A stretch of DNA of 64,000 nt from Cryptomeria japonica (Eukaryota > Streptophyta > Pinopsida > Cupressales > Cupressaceae). The notes under the pieces are model-generated. The model had not been told where the DNA came from. It worked only from the letters and a program-made list of their open reading frames with translations, and made no database searches. Below are positions 1-12,608 of this stretch, piece by piece. The stretch spans positions 309,845,374 to 309,909,373 of the forward strand of contig NC_081405.1 of assembly GCF_030272615.1 (NCBI RefSeq). Reading direction: 5' to 3'. The position numbers were made by a program, and so were the translations under genes. The first letter of the stretch is position 1; every line of letters begins with the position of its first letter.

Positions 1-189
1 ACCATATAGAAACCATTGCATTCATAAAAATCATTTATAAATCATATAGACATGCATCACATGAAACATAGAATCATACAACATACATGGAACACAAAGT
101 ATAGTAGATCGCCGCCAAAAACTTCATATCATATATATAACTCAAAAATGGTAAAGTGTTTGAATACAATCATCATAAAACAAGCTCAA

Positions 190-2130
190 ATGCTCAGATA
201 ACATGAACTCAGTATCTCAACCCACACTACCTCTATCTCCAAGTGGATCCTGCCTACTAGATCCTACCCCAGGATGTCGAGGTGGACCCATAAAACCACC
301 ACTGCTAGTCCTCCATGTAAAATTCCTACTAGAACCATAATGACCTCTAATCTCACTGAAGCTTGGAGCTCTTTGTGCCTCAAGTATAGCCTCATGGTAG
401 AGATCTCTATAATAAAGGCCTCATGTATACCATAGTAAAGTCTATCTGAATGTCTACGTGCATCGGTACATGCAGAAAACTACTGGTCATAAGTGACCTG
501 AACCATCTGCATCCACCTCATTGCATCATCTCTCTTTCTAGAGGTGATCCCACTCATCAGCAATCCGATCCCTTTAACCAGTAATCTAGTTCCTCTCACT
601 CTCTAGTGCACCATAATCTTTGCGGAATAAATCCCGCTCAGCATCACGTCGCTGCCTAAGTCTGGCCACCTCATCCTCTAGACTCCAAATCCATGCTCTG
701 AGAATATGAAAATCATCATCATCTCTATCACCATGCTTCCCTCTATCTCCACCCCTCTCTAGTGCAGGTACATCCTCTTATTCTAGCATGTCATCATCAT
801 CCCCATCCTTTCTGCTCGATGAGTTTGAAGAATCATCATCATCTCCATTTCTCCTAGATTTAGTGTCTCCACCAATGTCTACATCCTCGTTCTCATCATC
901 ATCTCCTCCTCCGCCCTCCTCTCCCCTTTCATCTCCCCTGCTCTCCCCCATATCAATCCTCAACCATTGTCTAGGATGACGTATTTACTGAGTTGTGATG
1001 GGAACTATCAGATTAGTCAGTCGAATAGGCCTATGTCTAGCCCACCATGCATCATACTAAGGTGTAGTCCCTGGATCTATCACATTTGTACTCCAACCCC
1101 ACTATAATTCTTGAAGAGCATCAAACTCAGTAGCAGCCACATGTGGTTGTATGCAATCATCCCAATTAGAAATTTCACAACTAACATGAGCAAAGTAATC
1201 TATAACAATAAGTACTACCTGTACCTCTCCAAACTACCTAAGTACCCATCTTGGTAGGTACATCTCAATAATCCTCTGTGTCTCCACAGTATTCCAAATG
1301 AGATATCTATGTTGTCTACAAAAGGAAAGTGAGTTGAGCATCATCTACCAAAATGGGGCAAACCAAATAAGGTCTCCAAATGAAATGTTGCAGGATATCA
1401 ATTTGATATCGTCAGTACAATGTGTTACCTGAGCTCCTGTGTCTAATCTAAGGTGTATATTTATAAGCATATGACTCCTCAGTCTATAGGTCAACATGAA
1501 TCATTGGCCTTGAGATAGAGATGTTCTCCCAAGCCCAAATCTAGAGCAATGTCACACCACAACTAACTGATCCATATCTCAAGTAAACAATGTTGTGCAT
1601 TTTTTAATAAACCATCGCTAATAGATAAGGACCCCAAGAATACACTCGTCGATGAAAAATCATATCATGGAGCACTCTGTCCCATACAACTGGAAATCCA
1701 TGACCTTGCCTGTCAGGGATAATCAAACCACCTATGATACTGCACAATACAATAGTGAGATCATCATAGTCCAAGCGAGCCCCCAGTATCATAATGACCA
1801 CTGATCTACAAGTCCTGCTCCTCACACTCAAAAAGGGCACACAATCCAACGACACCATCGTCGTTATCATATATAACTCTTGTACCATGGATGGGAATAT
1901 GCAGTATACACCAAACATCCTCTAAGGTAATAGATGCCTCATGAGAAGGAAGATGGAAAGTACACGTCCCAAAATGCCACCGCTCCACTAATGAAGTGAT
2001 CAAGGCCCAATTGGCCATAATCTCTGGAAAATGTAAAACATGGTACAATCCTAGATGTTGGATATGCGCAACCTCCTTATCGAATAACTGGTCTCGAAGA
2101 TCAAGACCACTAGGTCTACTCTTTCAACAG
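190..2130 (-). pseudogene. Plant mobile domain (PMD) gene remnant
   Basis: Reading leftwards from about 2130, the frame gives an N-terminal stretch and then LITSLVERWHFGTCTFHLP-like residues (1,930-2,010), followed by SITLEDVWCILHIPIHG. This is the signature block of the PMD (aminotransferase-like, PF10536) family. After a frameshift near 1,800-1,810 come a segment ending WDRVLHDMIF (1,604-1,800), an IWAWENISISRP block (about 1,540) and a FIWRPYLVCPI block (about 1,370), in the order expected for the family. Further on, an acidic Asp/Glu-rich tract (778-963) and a charged, possibly coiled-coil segment (about 590-720) form a C-terminal tail. Several in-frame stops are TAG or TGA where Gln or Arg is expected. 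PMD proteins occur as host genes (MAIN/MAIL type) and as transposon cargo; the sequence does not say which this was. It is broken. Confidence 0.72.
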
Positions 2131-2224
2131 TATAGCACTCCAATATTCTCCTACATAGTAAACATATTGAAAATATCATATAATTTAACACGATAAAAAT
2201 CATCATACACATGACAAGAAAACC

Positions 2225-2340
2225 TCATTTACAACGAATGCGTGACATTTACAATGAATGTGTGACATTTGATACTAATGTGACATAATTAAGGTGAATG
2301 CAGTGCAGGATCATGGGGGGCCAAAAAGTGGCAATGTGAA
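2225..2340 (+). repeat. Left arm of long-range inverted repeat
   Basis: Positions 2303-2316 read GTGCAGGATCATGG and 2321-2326 CCAAAA, then AGTGGCAATG. The reverse complement of 12,609-12,632 has the same 14 bases, a 4-base variable gap and CCAAAA, followed after a few bases by AAGTGGCAATG. Just outside, short repeats (GAATGCGTGACATTT, GAATGTGTGACATTT) resemble subterminal repeats of DNA transposons. The true outer terminus could not be fixed. Confidence 0.5.
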
Positions 2341-2514
2341 AAAAATAGCCTTCTCCACTCGCCTAAAAATGCAAAAATCCGTGTTGACTTTTTGCTTGGC
2401 CTGGGTGTTAGTACACCTTGGCATAGTAATTACCTCAGCAAATCAAATATCGGATAAAATCAAATATCCAATTAAATTGGATATCCGATTTTTATTTGTA
2501 ATTTTAAATTAAAA

Positions 2515-2935
2515 AATATATTATATAATATATAATGTAATATTATATATTACATATTATATAATATATAATATATTATTATATTATATAATACATAATA
2601 TATAATATAATATTAGATTATAAAATATTATATTATATTATATTATATAATATAATAATATATTATATATTATTATATTATATATTATATAATATAATAA
2701 TATAATATATAATATAATATATAATATTATATTATATAATATAATATTATATTATATAATATAATAATATATTATATAATACGTATTATAAAATATATTA
2801 CTATATTATATCATAATATTATATAATATATAATTATAATTTATAATATAATATAATACGTATTATATAATATAATAGTATATTATATAATATATTATTA
2901 TATTATATAATATAATGTTATTTAAAAAAAATTAA
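2515..2935. repeat. AT-only low-complexity block
   Basis: About 420 bp of almost pure A/T made of TATTATATAATATA-type units with dyad symmetry. It ends in the 19-mer AATCAGATATCCGATTTTT (from 2944), which recurs at 11,802-11,820 at the end of a second AT-rich stretch. There is no coding potential. Confidence 0.9.
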
Positions 2936-3276
2936 AGTATAAAAATCAGATATCCGATTTTTTGAGACAATATATTTCGATAGTGACTGCCCGTGAGTCA
3001 TTTTTAACCCATGAGCTGTGCGATTTTATAGAAATCCGATATCTGATTGCATCCAATATCCGGTGTTTTGCCCAAAAATTGCTAAAAAATAGATTGAAAG
3101 GTAAGATTTTTATTGTTTTCAATCATTTTCTTTCAAATTTTGTATTTTTTTAATGTTTATTTGATTTTTTATTGAAAATATTATTTTTTGATGAAAACTA
3201 GGTTTTCTTAAATCAAATACAAAATTGTTTAAATTTGTTAACTAAATTAAATTGTTTACATTCAATTAGGTTAAAA

Positions 3277-5203
3277 ATGGGGGATAACAATGAAAACATT
3301 GATCAACCATAACCGTAACAACCAAACCCTCCTTTACCAAACCCACCCTCAATTCAGGATTTGATTGCACAAAATTTGAATGGATTGAGGGGGATTGCAG
3401 ATGTATATCGTAGGATCCCTCATCTAAACCCAATGTTTGATCCTCTCATGTCGATCATAAAGAGTATGGAAACCATGACTGAGGAGCACACTATCGCCCT
3501 TTTGTGGTGAGATTCTATGAGGGAACAATATGCAGATGGCTTGTCGTATAAGGAGATCAAGGATCTCAAGATATCTAAAGCCAATATCGCCTCATTGTTT
3601 GTGAGTCCTCGCACTGGTCAACCCATAGACCCCCCCCCAAAAAACTTTCTATTAAATGATGCACAAATGATGGTATTGTGAAATTTTTTTGGGATGGTTG
3701 GTGGATGGTTTTTGACAAACCACTCAACAACAATCTTGATGTCCCCTTCTACTTCATAAAAAAATTGTATGCTGAGTTTGTTTTATGCAAACATGTGAAC
3801 TACTTTGACATCCAACCTTTTCAGGGTGTGGGTTTAGGTATGCCCCAAAATAGACCAAGGTCAATCAGAGTAGTCCAGGGCCCATATGTCCCCCCTCCTC
3901 CTGTTGATCCCCCACCTCTAGTACAACATCCATATATCATTTCTGAGGTGGCTTCACGGACCATATCGGCTATTCACTCTTAGAGTAGCCTTTGGTTTCT
4001 CGGGATGGGTCATCAACTCATCCTAATTTTGATGGTAGCGGTGCATCTGGTGGCACTGACACGTCATCCTCAGCACCACACATATGAGTGCCCCATGGTT
4101 GTGTCATGTGTGGGCACGTATGCTTGGGTCCAATTGGACAGTCTGTTGATCCTCCTACAGACAGTGCAAATTATGAGGTGCATGAGATGCATGATGCACC
4201 AGATGTTATGACATAGACTGGAGGATACCCTAGGGATTCCTCACATGCTAGAGGCGAGGAGGCACCGTCATCATACATTGATGATGTAGTGGTAAGATTT
4301 GTATTTTCACAGTTCATGCTATATTTTAAATGAATATTTATAATCTAGATAATATTAAGTTCTAATTTTTATTTACATGGTCTATTTAATAGTTGATGAC
4401 CGAGGAGGAGTTGAGAAAGATTTAGGAGGGCACCTTGTCAGCCATTTCATTTGGCCTTGATAGCTTGACAGTACAAATATTATTTCACCTAGTTGTTTGT
4501 ATTTTATTGTACATACATGCTCATCATTTATATTGGTATTAATTAGATTATGTAGTAACTTGCATGTATATCTTATTTTACTCTTGTAGGGCACAAGCAA
4601 CACGAGTGTGAGGTAGTGTGATTTAGGATCTGGTAGTGCAGTTGGAGACAAGGGAAAGGTAATTGAATGCAAATATGATTGAATGAATAGTTTAAATAAC
4701 TTATAGTGATTATACACGTCTAGACATAGATTGATAGTTTCATAAACTTATTGTGTATATATACATATAATTCTTGGCTTCACATCCTTGATGACTACAC
4801 CCACTATACTTGAAGATGAAGAAGAAGAAGAGATGCCTCAAGTAGATGTGTGTTTATTTTATTTTGTGTTTAGTAGAACTAATTTTGTATTATCAATGAC
4901 AATTATATGCTAACTTGTATCAATGTCATATTTCTGAACATATGTAGGCTGTGTATGAAAATATTGAAAACATACCTCCTCTACCGAAGACATATATCAA
5001 GAGTCCTGCAAAGCCAAAGAGAAAATGTGGAGATGAGGTAAACATGAATAGTTCAATTATAGTTTATTTTTATGTTAACTTTTTGAATGTGAATTATATA
5101 ATATAACTAATATTAATCGTGGTTTGTTTTTCTTGTGTAGGATCCTTTAGAGCCGAGCAATGCGGCAAAGAGGATCAATTTTGATGATCCATCAGCAACT
5201 TAG
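3277..5203 (+). pseudogene. Unrecognised multi-exon gene remnant
   Basis: An ATG at 3277 opens a Pro/Gln/Asn-rich N-terminus, then an LIAQNLNGLRGIADVYRRIP segment and, after a one-base frameshift near 3,660-3,700, a segment rich in aromatic residues and then Pro (PPPPVDPPP). Downstream are short exons with GT..AG borders: one ending at 4291, then 4393-4470 (26 codons), 4590-4658 (23 codons), a Glu-rich exon ending at 4847 whose acceptor is unclear, 4948-5037 (30 codons, basic PAKPKRK), and 5141-5203 ending in TAG. The introns with clear borders fall between codons (phase 0). In-frame stops are mostly TAG or TAA next to Gln-rich sequence. I do not recognise the family. It lies inside the inverted-repeat pair and abuts the satellite array, so it may be cargo of a DNA transposon. 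Confidence 0.5.
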
Positions 5204-8200
5204 GATGTTATATGGTGTCGTTAGGGGTCATATGTTGTCTTAAGGGGTCCTATGGTGTCCATAGGGGTCATATGGTGTCCTACGACCCGTTAGGACACTA
5301 TATGACCTCTTAAGAGACCATATTGGGTTGTTATGGGTCCTATGGTATCCTAAGGGGTCATATTGTGTGCTACAACCCCTTAGGACACCATATGACCCCT
5401 AACTACACCATATGGTGTCATAAGCAGTCCTATGGTATCTATACGGGTCATATGGTGTCCTACGACCCTATAGGACACCATATGACCCTTTAAGACACCA
5501 TATTGGGTCATTATGGGTCCTATGGTGTTGTAAGGGGTCATATTATGTCCTACGACCTCTTAGGAAACCATATGACCCCTAAAGACACCAAATTGTGTCT
5601 TTATGAGTCATATTGTGTCCTAATGGGTCATATTGTGTCATATGACCCCTTTAAGACATCATATGAATCTTTAGGACACAATATTTAGTGTCTTAAGGGG
5701 TCATATGGTGTGCCATGACCCCTTATGATGTCCTAAGACACCATATAACCCCTATGGACACCATATGACCCCTTATGACACCATATCATGTCATTAGGGG
5801 TCATATGGTGTCTTAATAGGTCATATTATGTCATATGACCCATTTAAGGCATCATATGACCCCGTAGGACCCCCTATGACACCATATTGGGTCGTTTTGG
5901 GTCCTATGGTGTCCTAAGGGGTCATATTTTGTCTTGCGACTCTTTAGGACACCATATGACCCATAACGATACAATTTGGTGTCTTAAGGGGTCATATTGT
6001 GTCCTAGGACACCATATGACCCCTTATGACACCATATGGTGTCGTTCAGGGTAATATGTTGTCCTAAGGGGTCATAAGGGGTCATGGGACACCATATTAC
6101 CCCTTAAGACACCAAATTGTGTCGTTATGGATCATATTGTGTCCTAAGGGGTCATGGGACAACATATGACCCCTTAGGACACCATATAACCCCTAACAAC
6201 ACCATATGACCCCTAACAAAACCATATTGTCTCATAAAGGGTCCTATGGCATCTATAGGGGTCATATGGTGTCCTACAACCCTTTGGGACACCATATGAC
6301 CCCTTAAGACACCATATTTGGTCATTATGGGTCATATTGTGTCATATGACACCTTTAAGACATCATATGACCCCTTAGGACACAATATGACCTGTTATGA
6401 CACCATATAGGGTCGCTTTAGGTCCTATTGTGTCCTAAGGGATCATATTGCATCTTATGGACCCTTAGGACACTAGAGGACCCAAAGTGATCCAATATGG
6501 TGTCATAAGGGGTCATATTATGTCCTAAAGGGTCATATGATGTCTCAAAGGGGTCATATGATACAATATGACCCATTAGGAAACAATATGACCCATAACA
6601 ACCCAATATGGTGTCATAAGGCATCATATGGTGTCATAAGGGGCATATGGTGTCCATAGGGGTCATATGGTGTCCTACGACCCCTTAGGACTCCATATGA
6701 CCCCTTAAGACACCATATGACCCCTATGGACACCATATGACCCCTTATGATACCATTTGACCCCTTAAGACACCATACTAGGTTGTTATGGGTCATATTT
6801 TGTCCTAATGGGTCATATTGTGTCATATGACCCCTTAGGACACAATATGACCCCTTAGGACACAATATGACCCCTTATGACACCATATTGGGTTACTTTG
6901 GGTCCTATGGTGTCCTAAGGGGTCATATTGTGTCCTACGACCCCTTAGGACACCATATGACCCATAACGACACAATTTGGTGTCTTAAGGAGTCATATGG
7001 TGTCTCACGACACCATATGACCCCTATGGACATGATATGACCCTTAACGACATCATATAGTGTCATAAGGGGTCATATGTTGTTCTTAGGGGTCATATGG
7101 TGTCCTATGAACCTTATGACCCCTTAGGACACTATACGACCCATTATGACACCATATTGGTTTGTTATGGGTCCTATGGTGTCCTAAGGGGTCTTATTAT
7201 TTCCTACAACCCCTTAGGACACCATATGACCCCTAACGACATCGTATGGTGTCATAAGGGGTCCTATGGTATCCATAGGGGTCATATGGTGTCCTACGAC
7301 CCCTTCAGACACCATATGACCCCTTAAGACATCATCTTGGGTTGTTATGGGTCCTATGGTGTCCTAGGGGGTCATATTGTGTCCTACAACCCCTTAGGAC
7401 ACCATATGACCCCTTAGGGAACCATATGATCCCTAATGACACCATATGGTGTTCATAGGGGTCATATGGTGTCCTACGATCACTTAGGACACCATATGAC
7501 CCCATATGACCCCTTAAGACACCATATTGGGTCGTTATGGGTCCTATGGTGTCCTAAGGGGTCATATTGTATCCTACGACCCCTTAGGACACCATGTGAC
7601 CCCTTAAGACACCAAATTGTGTCGTTATGAGTCATATTGTGTCTTAATGGGTCATATTGTGTCATATGACCCCTTTAAGGCATCATATGACCCCTTAGGA
7701 CACAATATGACCCACAACAACACAATTTAGTGTCTTAAGGGGTCATATGGTGTCCCATGACCCCTTATGATGTCCTAGGACACCATATTACCCCTTATGA
7801 AACCATATTGTGTTATTAGGGGTCATATGGTTTCCTAATGGGTCATATTATGTCATATAACCCCTTTAAGATATCATATGACCCCTTAGGACATAATATG
7901 ACCCCTTATGATACCATATTGGGCCTCTTTGGGTCCTATGGTGTCCTAAGGGGTCATATATTGTTCTACAACCCCTTAGGACACCATATGACCCATAATG
8001 ACACAATTTGGTGTCTTAAGGGGTCATATGGTGTCCGAGGACACCATATGATCCCTATGGACACCATATGACCCTTTATGACACCATATGGTGTCGTTCG
8101 GGGTCATATGGTGTCCTAAGAGGTCATAAGTGGTCATGGGACACCATATGACCCCTTACGACACCAAATTGTGTTGTTATGGGTCATATTATGTCCTAAG

Positions 8201-9143
8201 GGGTCAGGGAACAACATATGACCCCTTAGGACACCATATGACCCCTAACGAAACCATATGGTGTCATAAGGGGTCCTATGGTGTCCATAGGGGTCATATA
8301 GTGGACTACGACCCCTTAGGACACCATATGACCCCTTAAGACACAATATTTGGTCGTTATGGGTCATATTGTGTCCTAATGGGTCATATTGTGTCATATG
8401 ATACCTTTAAGACATCATATGAACCCTTAGGACACAATATGACCCGTTATGACACCATACCAGGTCTCTTTGGGTCCTATGGTGTCATATTGTGTCGTAT
8501 GACCCCTTAGGACACCATAGGACCCAAAGCGACTAAATATGGTGTCATAAGGGGCCATATTGTGTCCTAACAGGTCATATGATGTCTTAAAGGGGTGATA
8601 TGACACAATATGACCCATTAGGACACAATATGACCCATAACAACCCAATATGGTGTCATAAGGCATCATATGGTGTCATAAGGGGTCATATGGTGTCCAT
8701 AGGGGTCATATGGTGTCCTAGGACCCCTTAGGACACCATATGACTGCTTAAGACACTATATGACCCCTATGGACACCATATGACCCCTTATGACACCATT
8801 TGACCCCTTAAGACACCATATTGGGTCGTTATGAGTCATATTGTGTCATAATGGGTCATATTGTGTCATATGACCCCTTTAAGACATCATATGATCCCTT
8901 AAGACACAATATGGCCTGTTATGACACCATATTGGGTTGTTTTGGGTCCTATGGTGTCCTACGGGATCATATTGTGTCCTATAACCCCTTAGGACACCAT
9001 ATGACCCATAACGACACAATTTGGTGTCTTAAGGAGTCATATGGTGTCCCAAAACACCATATGACCCCTATAGACACCATATGACCCCTAACGACACCAT
9101 ATGGTGGTATTATAAGTGGTCATATGTTGTCCTTAGGGGTCAT
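5204..9143. repeat. Palindrome-rich tandem array, block 1
   Basis: Nearly 4 kb built from variants of the 20-bp unit ATATGACCCCTTAGGACACC and its reverse complement, interspersed. Junctions between the two orientations make perfect palindromes such as GACACCATATGGTGTC. Longer stretches recur about 2.04 kb apart: the string ACCCAATATGGTGTCATAAG is at 6601 and again at 8643. Open frames crossing the array in all directions arise from the repeat and are not genes. The array starts directly after the last exon of the gene remnant at 3277-5203. Confidence 0.93.
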
Positions 9144-10286
9144 TGTTACTACTTATCAAGTTGCCATTAGTTTTTATATTCAAAGTCATACTATATACTC
9201 TAGTTGATTAACACTACCGAATTATGCAGTCGGTATACACAGAGAAGTTGGTATGCATAGTCTAGTTGGTTACAAAAGAAAGTAGTCATAGAACATAGTA
9301 CACACCGAGTTATCTACTGAGTATCTTTTTATGTCTACTGAGAAGCAAAGATGACACACCGAGTTGATATACACTGAGTGTAACGTGTTACCAGATACAT
9401 TGAACCTGGACATGCATATGCAAACATGTTACAAGATCGAGGCACATCTAACCGCTATCACATTGGAAATTGCACTAGAAGATTGTGTATGATTTTAAGA
9501 TCAATCTAACCAATGAAATATTTTGTATAGTTATTCATTCGAGGAATCATGTTTGTAAGATCGAAGCAGTGAATTGGATCACCGTCTTAAGAGATCTATT
9601 TATATAGCATGAGTTAAGAGTTAAAGGGTGTGTGTATGAGTGTAAGAAGACTGTTACAGAGACATAGAGGTCACCGAGAAGGTTTTTAGAGAACAGTCGA
9701 AGAACAGAGTAAACAGAAGGGTTTATTGAGTTACTATATGGGTTACCGAGGTATGCTATAAGCAAGGTAATCTATTCTGAGCACATAGAATCTGCTATAA
9801 CATTTTAGATGTAAAGTTGCAGATATTTGTAATAATTTCATTGTAATATTTTGAGTTATAGAGAAACCTTTAACAAGGTAAAAGACTCTAACCAAGTCTA
9901 TAAATTGTAAAGCCTCTAACTAGGTGCAGCATTTAGATTAAGTGTTGTAAAATCCTTTTGCAAGGTAGATCTAACAGATCTTGTTACTCCTAACAGGGTA
10001 AGCTATCAGAAATAGCTAAACATGTAGCTCTAACCGAGCATCTTTATTATTGCAGTAGTGAAGTTGTGGGTACCATCCCCACTATAGTTTTTCTCTCTAA
10101 CCAAGAGTTTCTGTGTAACCGAAATATATGTGTTATGGAGTGAATCATGTATGATTGTTATCTATTTGTTTTAACTTTATTTTATGTTACTGCACTATTT
10201 TGTTTATGCATAACAGTAAAGTTATTATTCAAGAAAAGTTTTGAAGTACTGATTCACCCCTCCCCTCTCAGTACATTAGCTTTCCA
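9144..10286 (+). mobile_element. Solo LTR, copia-like, inside the array
   Basis: A non-satellite insert of about 1.14 kb that begins TGTTACTAC and ends near TTTCCA. Its end carries the CTGATTCACCCC..CTCTCAGT motif shared with the other copia LTRs here (42.8, 45.2 and 57.9 kb). A TATA-like TTATATAG lies near 9,599. The satellite resumes in register on the right (CATATTGGGCC). Flanking bases GTCAT and TCCAT resemble a decayed 5-bp duplication. There is no PBS, PPT or coding sequence beside it, so it is a solo LTR. Confidence 0.7.
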
Positions 10287-11454
10287 TATTGGGCCTAATA
10301 GTCCTATGGTGTCCCATGAACGTTATGACCCCTTAGGACACCATACAACCCATTATGACACCATATTGGGTCTTTATGGGTCCTTTAATGTCCTAAGGGG
10401 TCTTGTTATGTCCTATGACCCCTTAGGACACCATATGACCCCTTAAGACACCATATTGGGTTGTTATGAGTCCTATGGTGTCCTAAGGGTTCATATTGTG
10501 TCCTACAAACCCTTAGGACACAATATGACCCCTTAGGACACCATATGACCCCTAACAACACCATATGGTGTCATAAGGGTTTGTATAGTGTCCATAGGGG
10601 TCATATGGTGTCCTACGACCCCTTAAGACACCATATGACCCCTTAAGACACCATATTTAGTCATTATGGGTCATATTGTGTCCTAATGGGTCATATTGTG
10701 TCATATGACCCCTTTAATACATCATATGACCCCTTAGGACACAATATGACCCCTTATAACACCATATTGGGTTGCTTTGAGTCCTATGGTGTCCTAAGGG
10801 GTCATATGGGTCATATGGTGTCCTATGGTGTCACAAGGGGTTGTATGCTGTCCTTAGGGGTCATATGGTGTCCCATGAACCCTTATGACACCTTAGGACA
10901 CCATACGATCCATTATGACACCATATTGGGTTGTTATGGGTTCTATGGTGTCCTAAGGGATCATATTATGTCCTACAATCCCTTAAGACACCATATGACC
11001 CCTAATGACACCATATGGTGTCATAAGGGGTCATATGATGTCCATAGGTGTCATATGGTGTCTTACAACCCCTTAGGACATTGTATTACCCATTAAGACA
11101 CCATATTGGGTCATTATGGGTCCTATTGTGTCCTATGACCCCTTAGCACACCATATGACCCGTAGCAAGACCATATGGTTTCATAAGGGGTCCTATTGTG
11201 TCCATAGGGGTCATATGGTGTCCTACGTCCCTTAGGACACCATATGACCCCTTAAGACACCATATTTGGTCATTATGGGTCATATTGTTTCATATAAGCC
11301 CTTTAATGCATCATATGACCCCTTAGGACATAATATGACCCCTTATGACACCATATTGGGTCTCTATGGTTCCTATGGTTTCCTAAGGGGTCATATTATA
11401 TCCTACGACCCCTTAGGACACCATATGACCCATAACAACACAATCTGGTGTCTT
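10287..11454. repeat. Palindrome-rich tandem array, block 2
   Basis: Continuation of the 20-bp unit array after the solo LTR, with the same interspersed orientations. A long sub-block recurs about 0.6 kb apart within it (from about 10,640 and from about 11,250). It ends abruptly at the CT tract. Confidence 0.92.
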
Positions 11455-11672
11455 AATCTCTCCCTCTCTCCCTCTCTCCCCTAATCTCTCTCTCTTTCCC
11501 CTAATCTCTCTCTCTCCCCTAATCTCTCTCTATCCCTCTCCCCTAATCTCTCTCTCTCTCTCTCTTCGCTAATCTCTTTATCTCTCTCTCCCTCCCTCTC
11601 TCTCTCTCTCTCTCCTAATATCTCTCTCTCTCTCTCTCCCCCCACTCCCCCCTCTCTCTCTCTCTCTCCCTA
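11455..11672. repeat. CT-rich microsatellite tract
   Basis: About 215 bp of almost uninterrupted pyrimidine on the plus strand: (CT)n runs punctuated by CCCCTAAT. Such tracts can form triplex DNA. No coding content. Confidence 0.92.
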
Positions 11673-12608
11673 ATATCATGTACTATTTTATTTATAAATT
11701 AATATATTAAAATATTATATATTAATATATTAATAAACATTAGATTAATTATGTGCAAATTTAGTTAGTGAATTTACTTATTAAAATAAGATATTCGATA
11801 CAATCAGATATCCGATTTTTGTTATACAAATTTCAAATTTTGGCTCGGGAATGCTTTGGGATTTGGCTTGGAAGTGACAAGCCTGGAATTTCAACTGAGA
11901 AAACGTGTTTTTCAGTATTCCTTGATTTTCCAAACTTTACACTGGTGGCTGACAACTTTTTTTGTAGCCAAAATTGATAAAACAAAAAGGGTTTTTTAAG
12001 GATGTTCTCAACTTTCCAACAATATAAGGATTGTCTTATTTTGACTTTAATAAATTATTATTATTTATTTTCCAATTGGATTCTGACAATAGTCCTTATT
12101 GATAGACTGATTGAAAAACACTCTGAAGCATGCATCACATCTTATGCTTTGTCTACTATAGGGGAAAAAAACAATCATAAGGTTTTGACCAACTTAAAGT
12201 TGTCAGATGTAGGAGTTTTTGAATTTCTAAAAAGCTATAATAAAAAACTCATAAATAATTATTTACTTTATAAAAAATTATAAATAAATATGTGTCACAT
12301 CCGGACATGAGTCTAATACTTATATTATAAAAATATATTATGATTTGACTGTGATTAGGGTGGTCAGACATACGTCTACTTCTTATCTTTTTCTTGAAAT
12401 TTTAGTACCACTGCATTGAAATTTGAAATTTTCATCAAATAGGATTTTTTTTCTTCCAAAAAACAACTAGTAGCTTAGAAACTACATTCAATTTTCTATA
12501 GATTCTCTTCTTACATATTTTAAAAACAATGTTCACAACTTATTCAAATTTTCATGTCAAGTTGCATAACTCTGATTTTTTGAAATTTCATTGCCACTTA
12601 AGGGCCTG
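11673..12608. other. AT-rich unassigned stretch
   Basis: AT-rich DNA between the CT tract and the right inverted-repeat arm. It contains the second copy of AATCAGATATCCGATTTTT (11,802-11,820). An open frame of 93 codons at 12,002-12,283 (plus) has no recognisable domain and a hydrophobic, low-complexity composition. I would not call it a gene. Confidence 0.5.

Noticed and set aside
788-979. Plus-strand Ser/Pro-rich frame
   Set aside because: Shadow of the acidic tract of the minus-strand PMD pseudogene.
5204-11454. CRISPR-like array
   Set aside because: Units are contiguous variants without unique spacers, in mixed orientation, in a plant-type context.
5503-11484. Many open frames reading MGHIVSYDP.., LGHHMTPYDT.. 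in the array, on both strands
   Set aside because: They follow from the 20-bp units staying open in several frames and appear on both strands; no start context, domain or codon bias.
12002-12283. 93-codon plus-strand frame as a gene
   Set aside because: No domain, AT-rich low-complexity composition and no supporting context; kept only as a note in the surrounding stretch.
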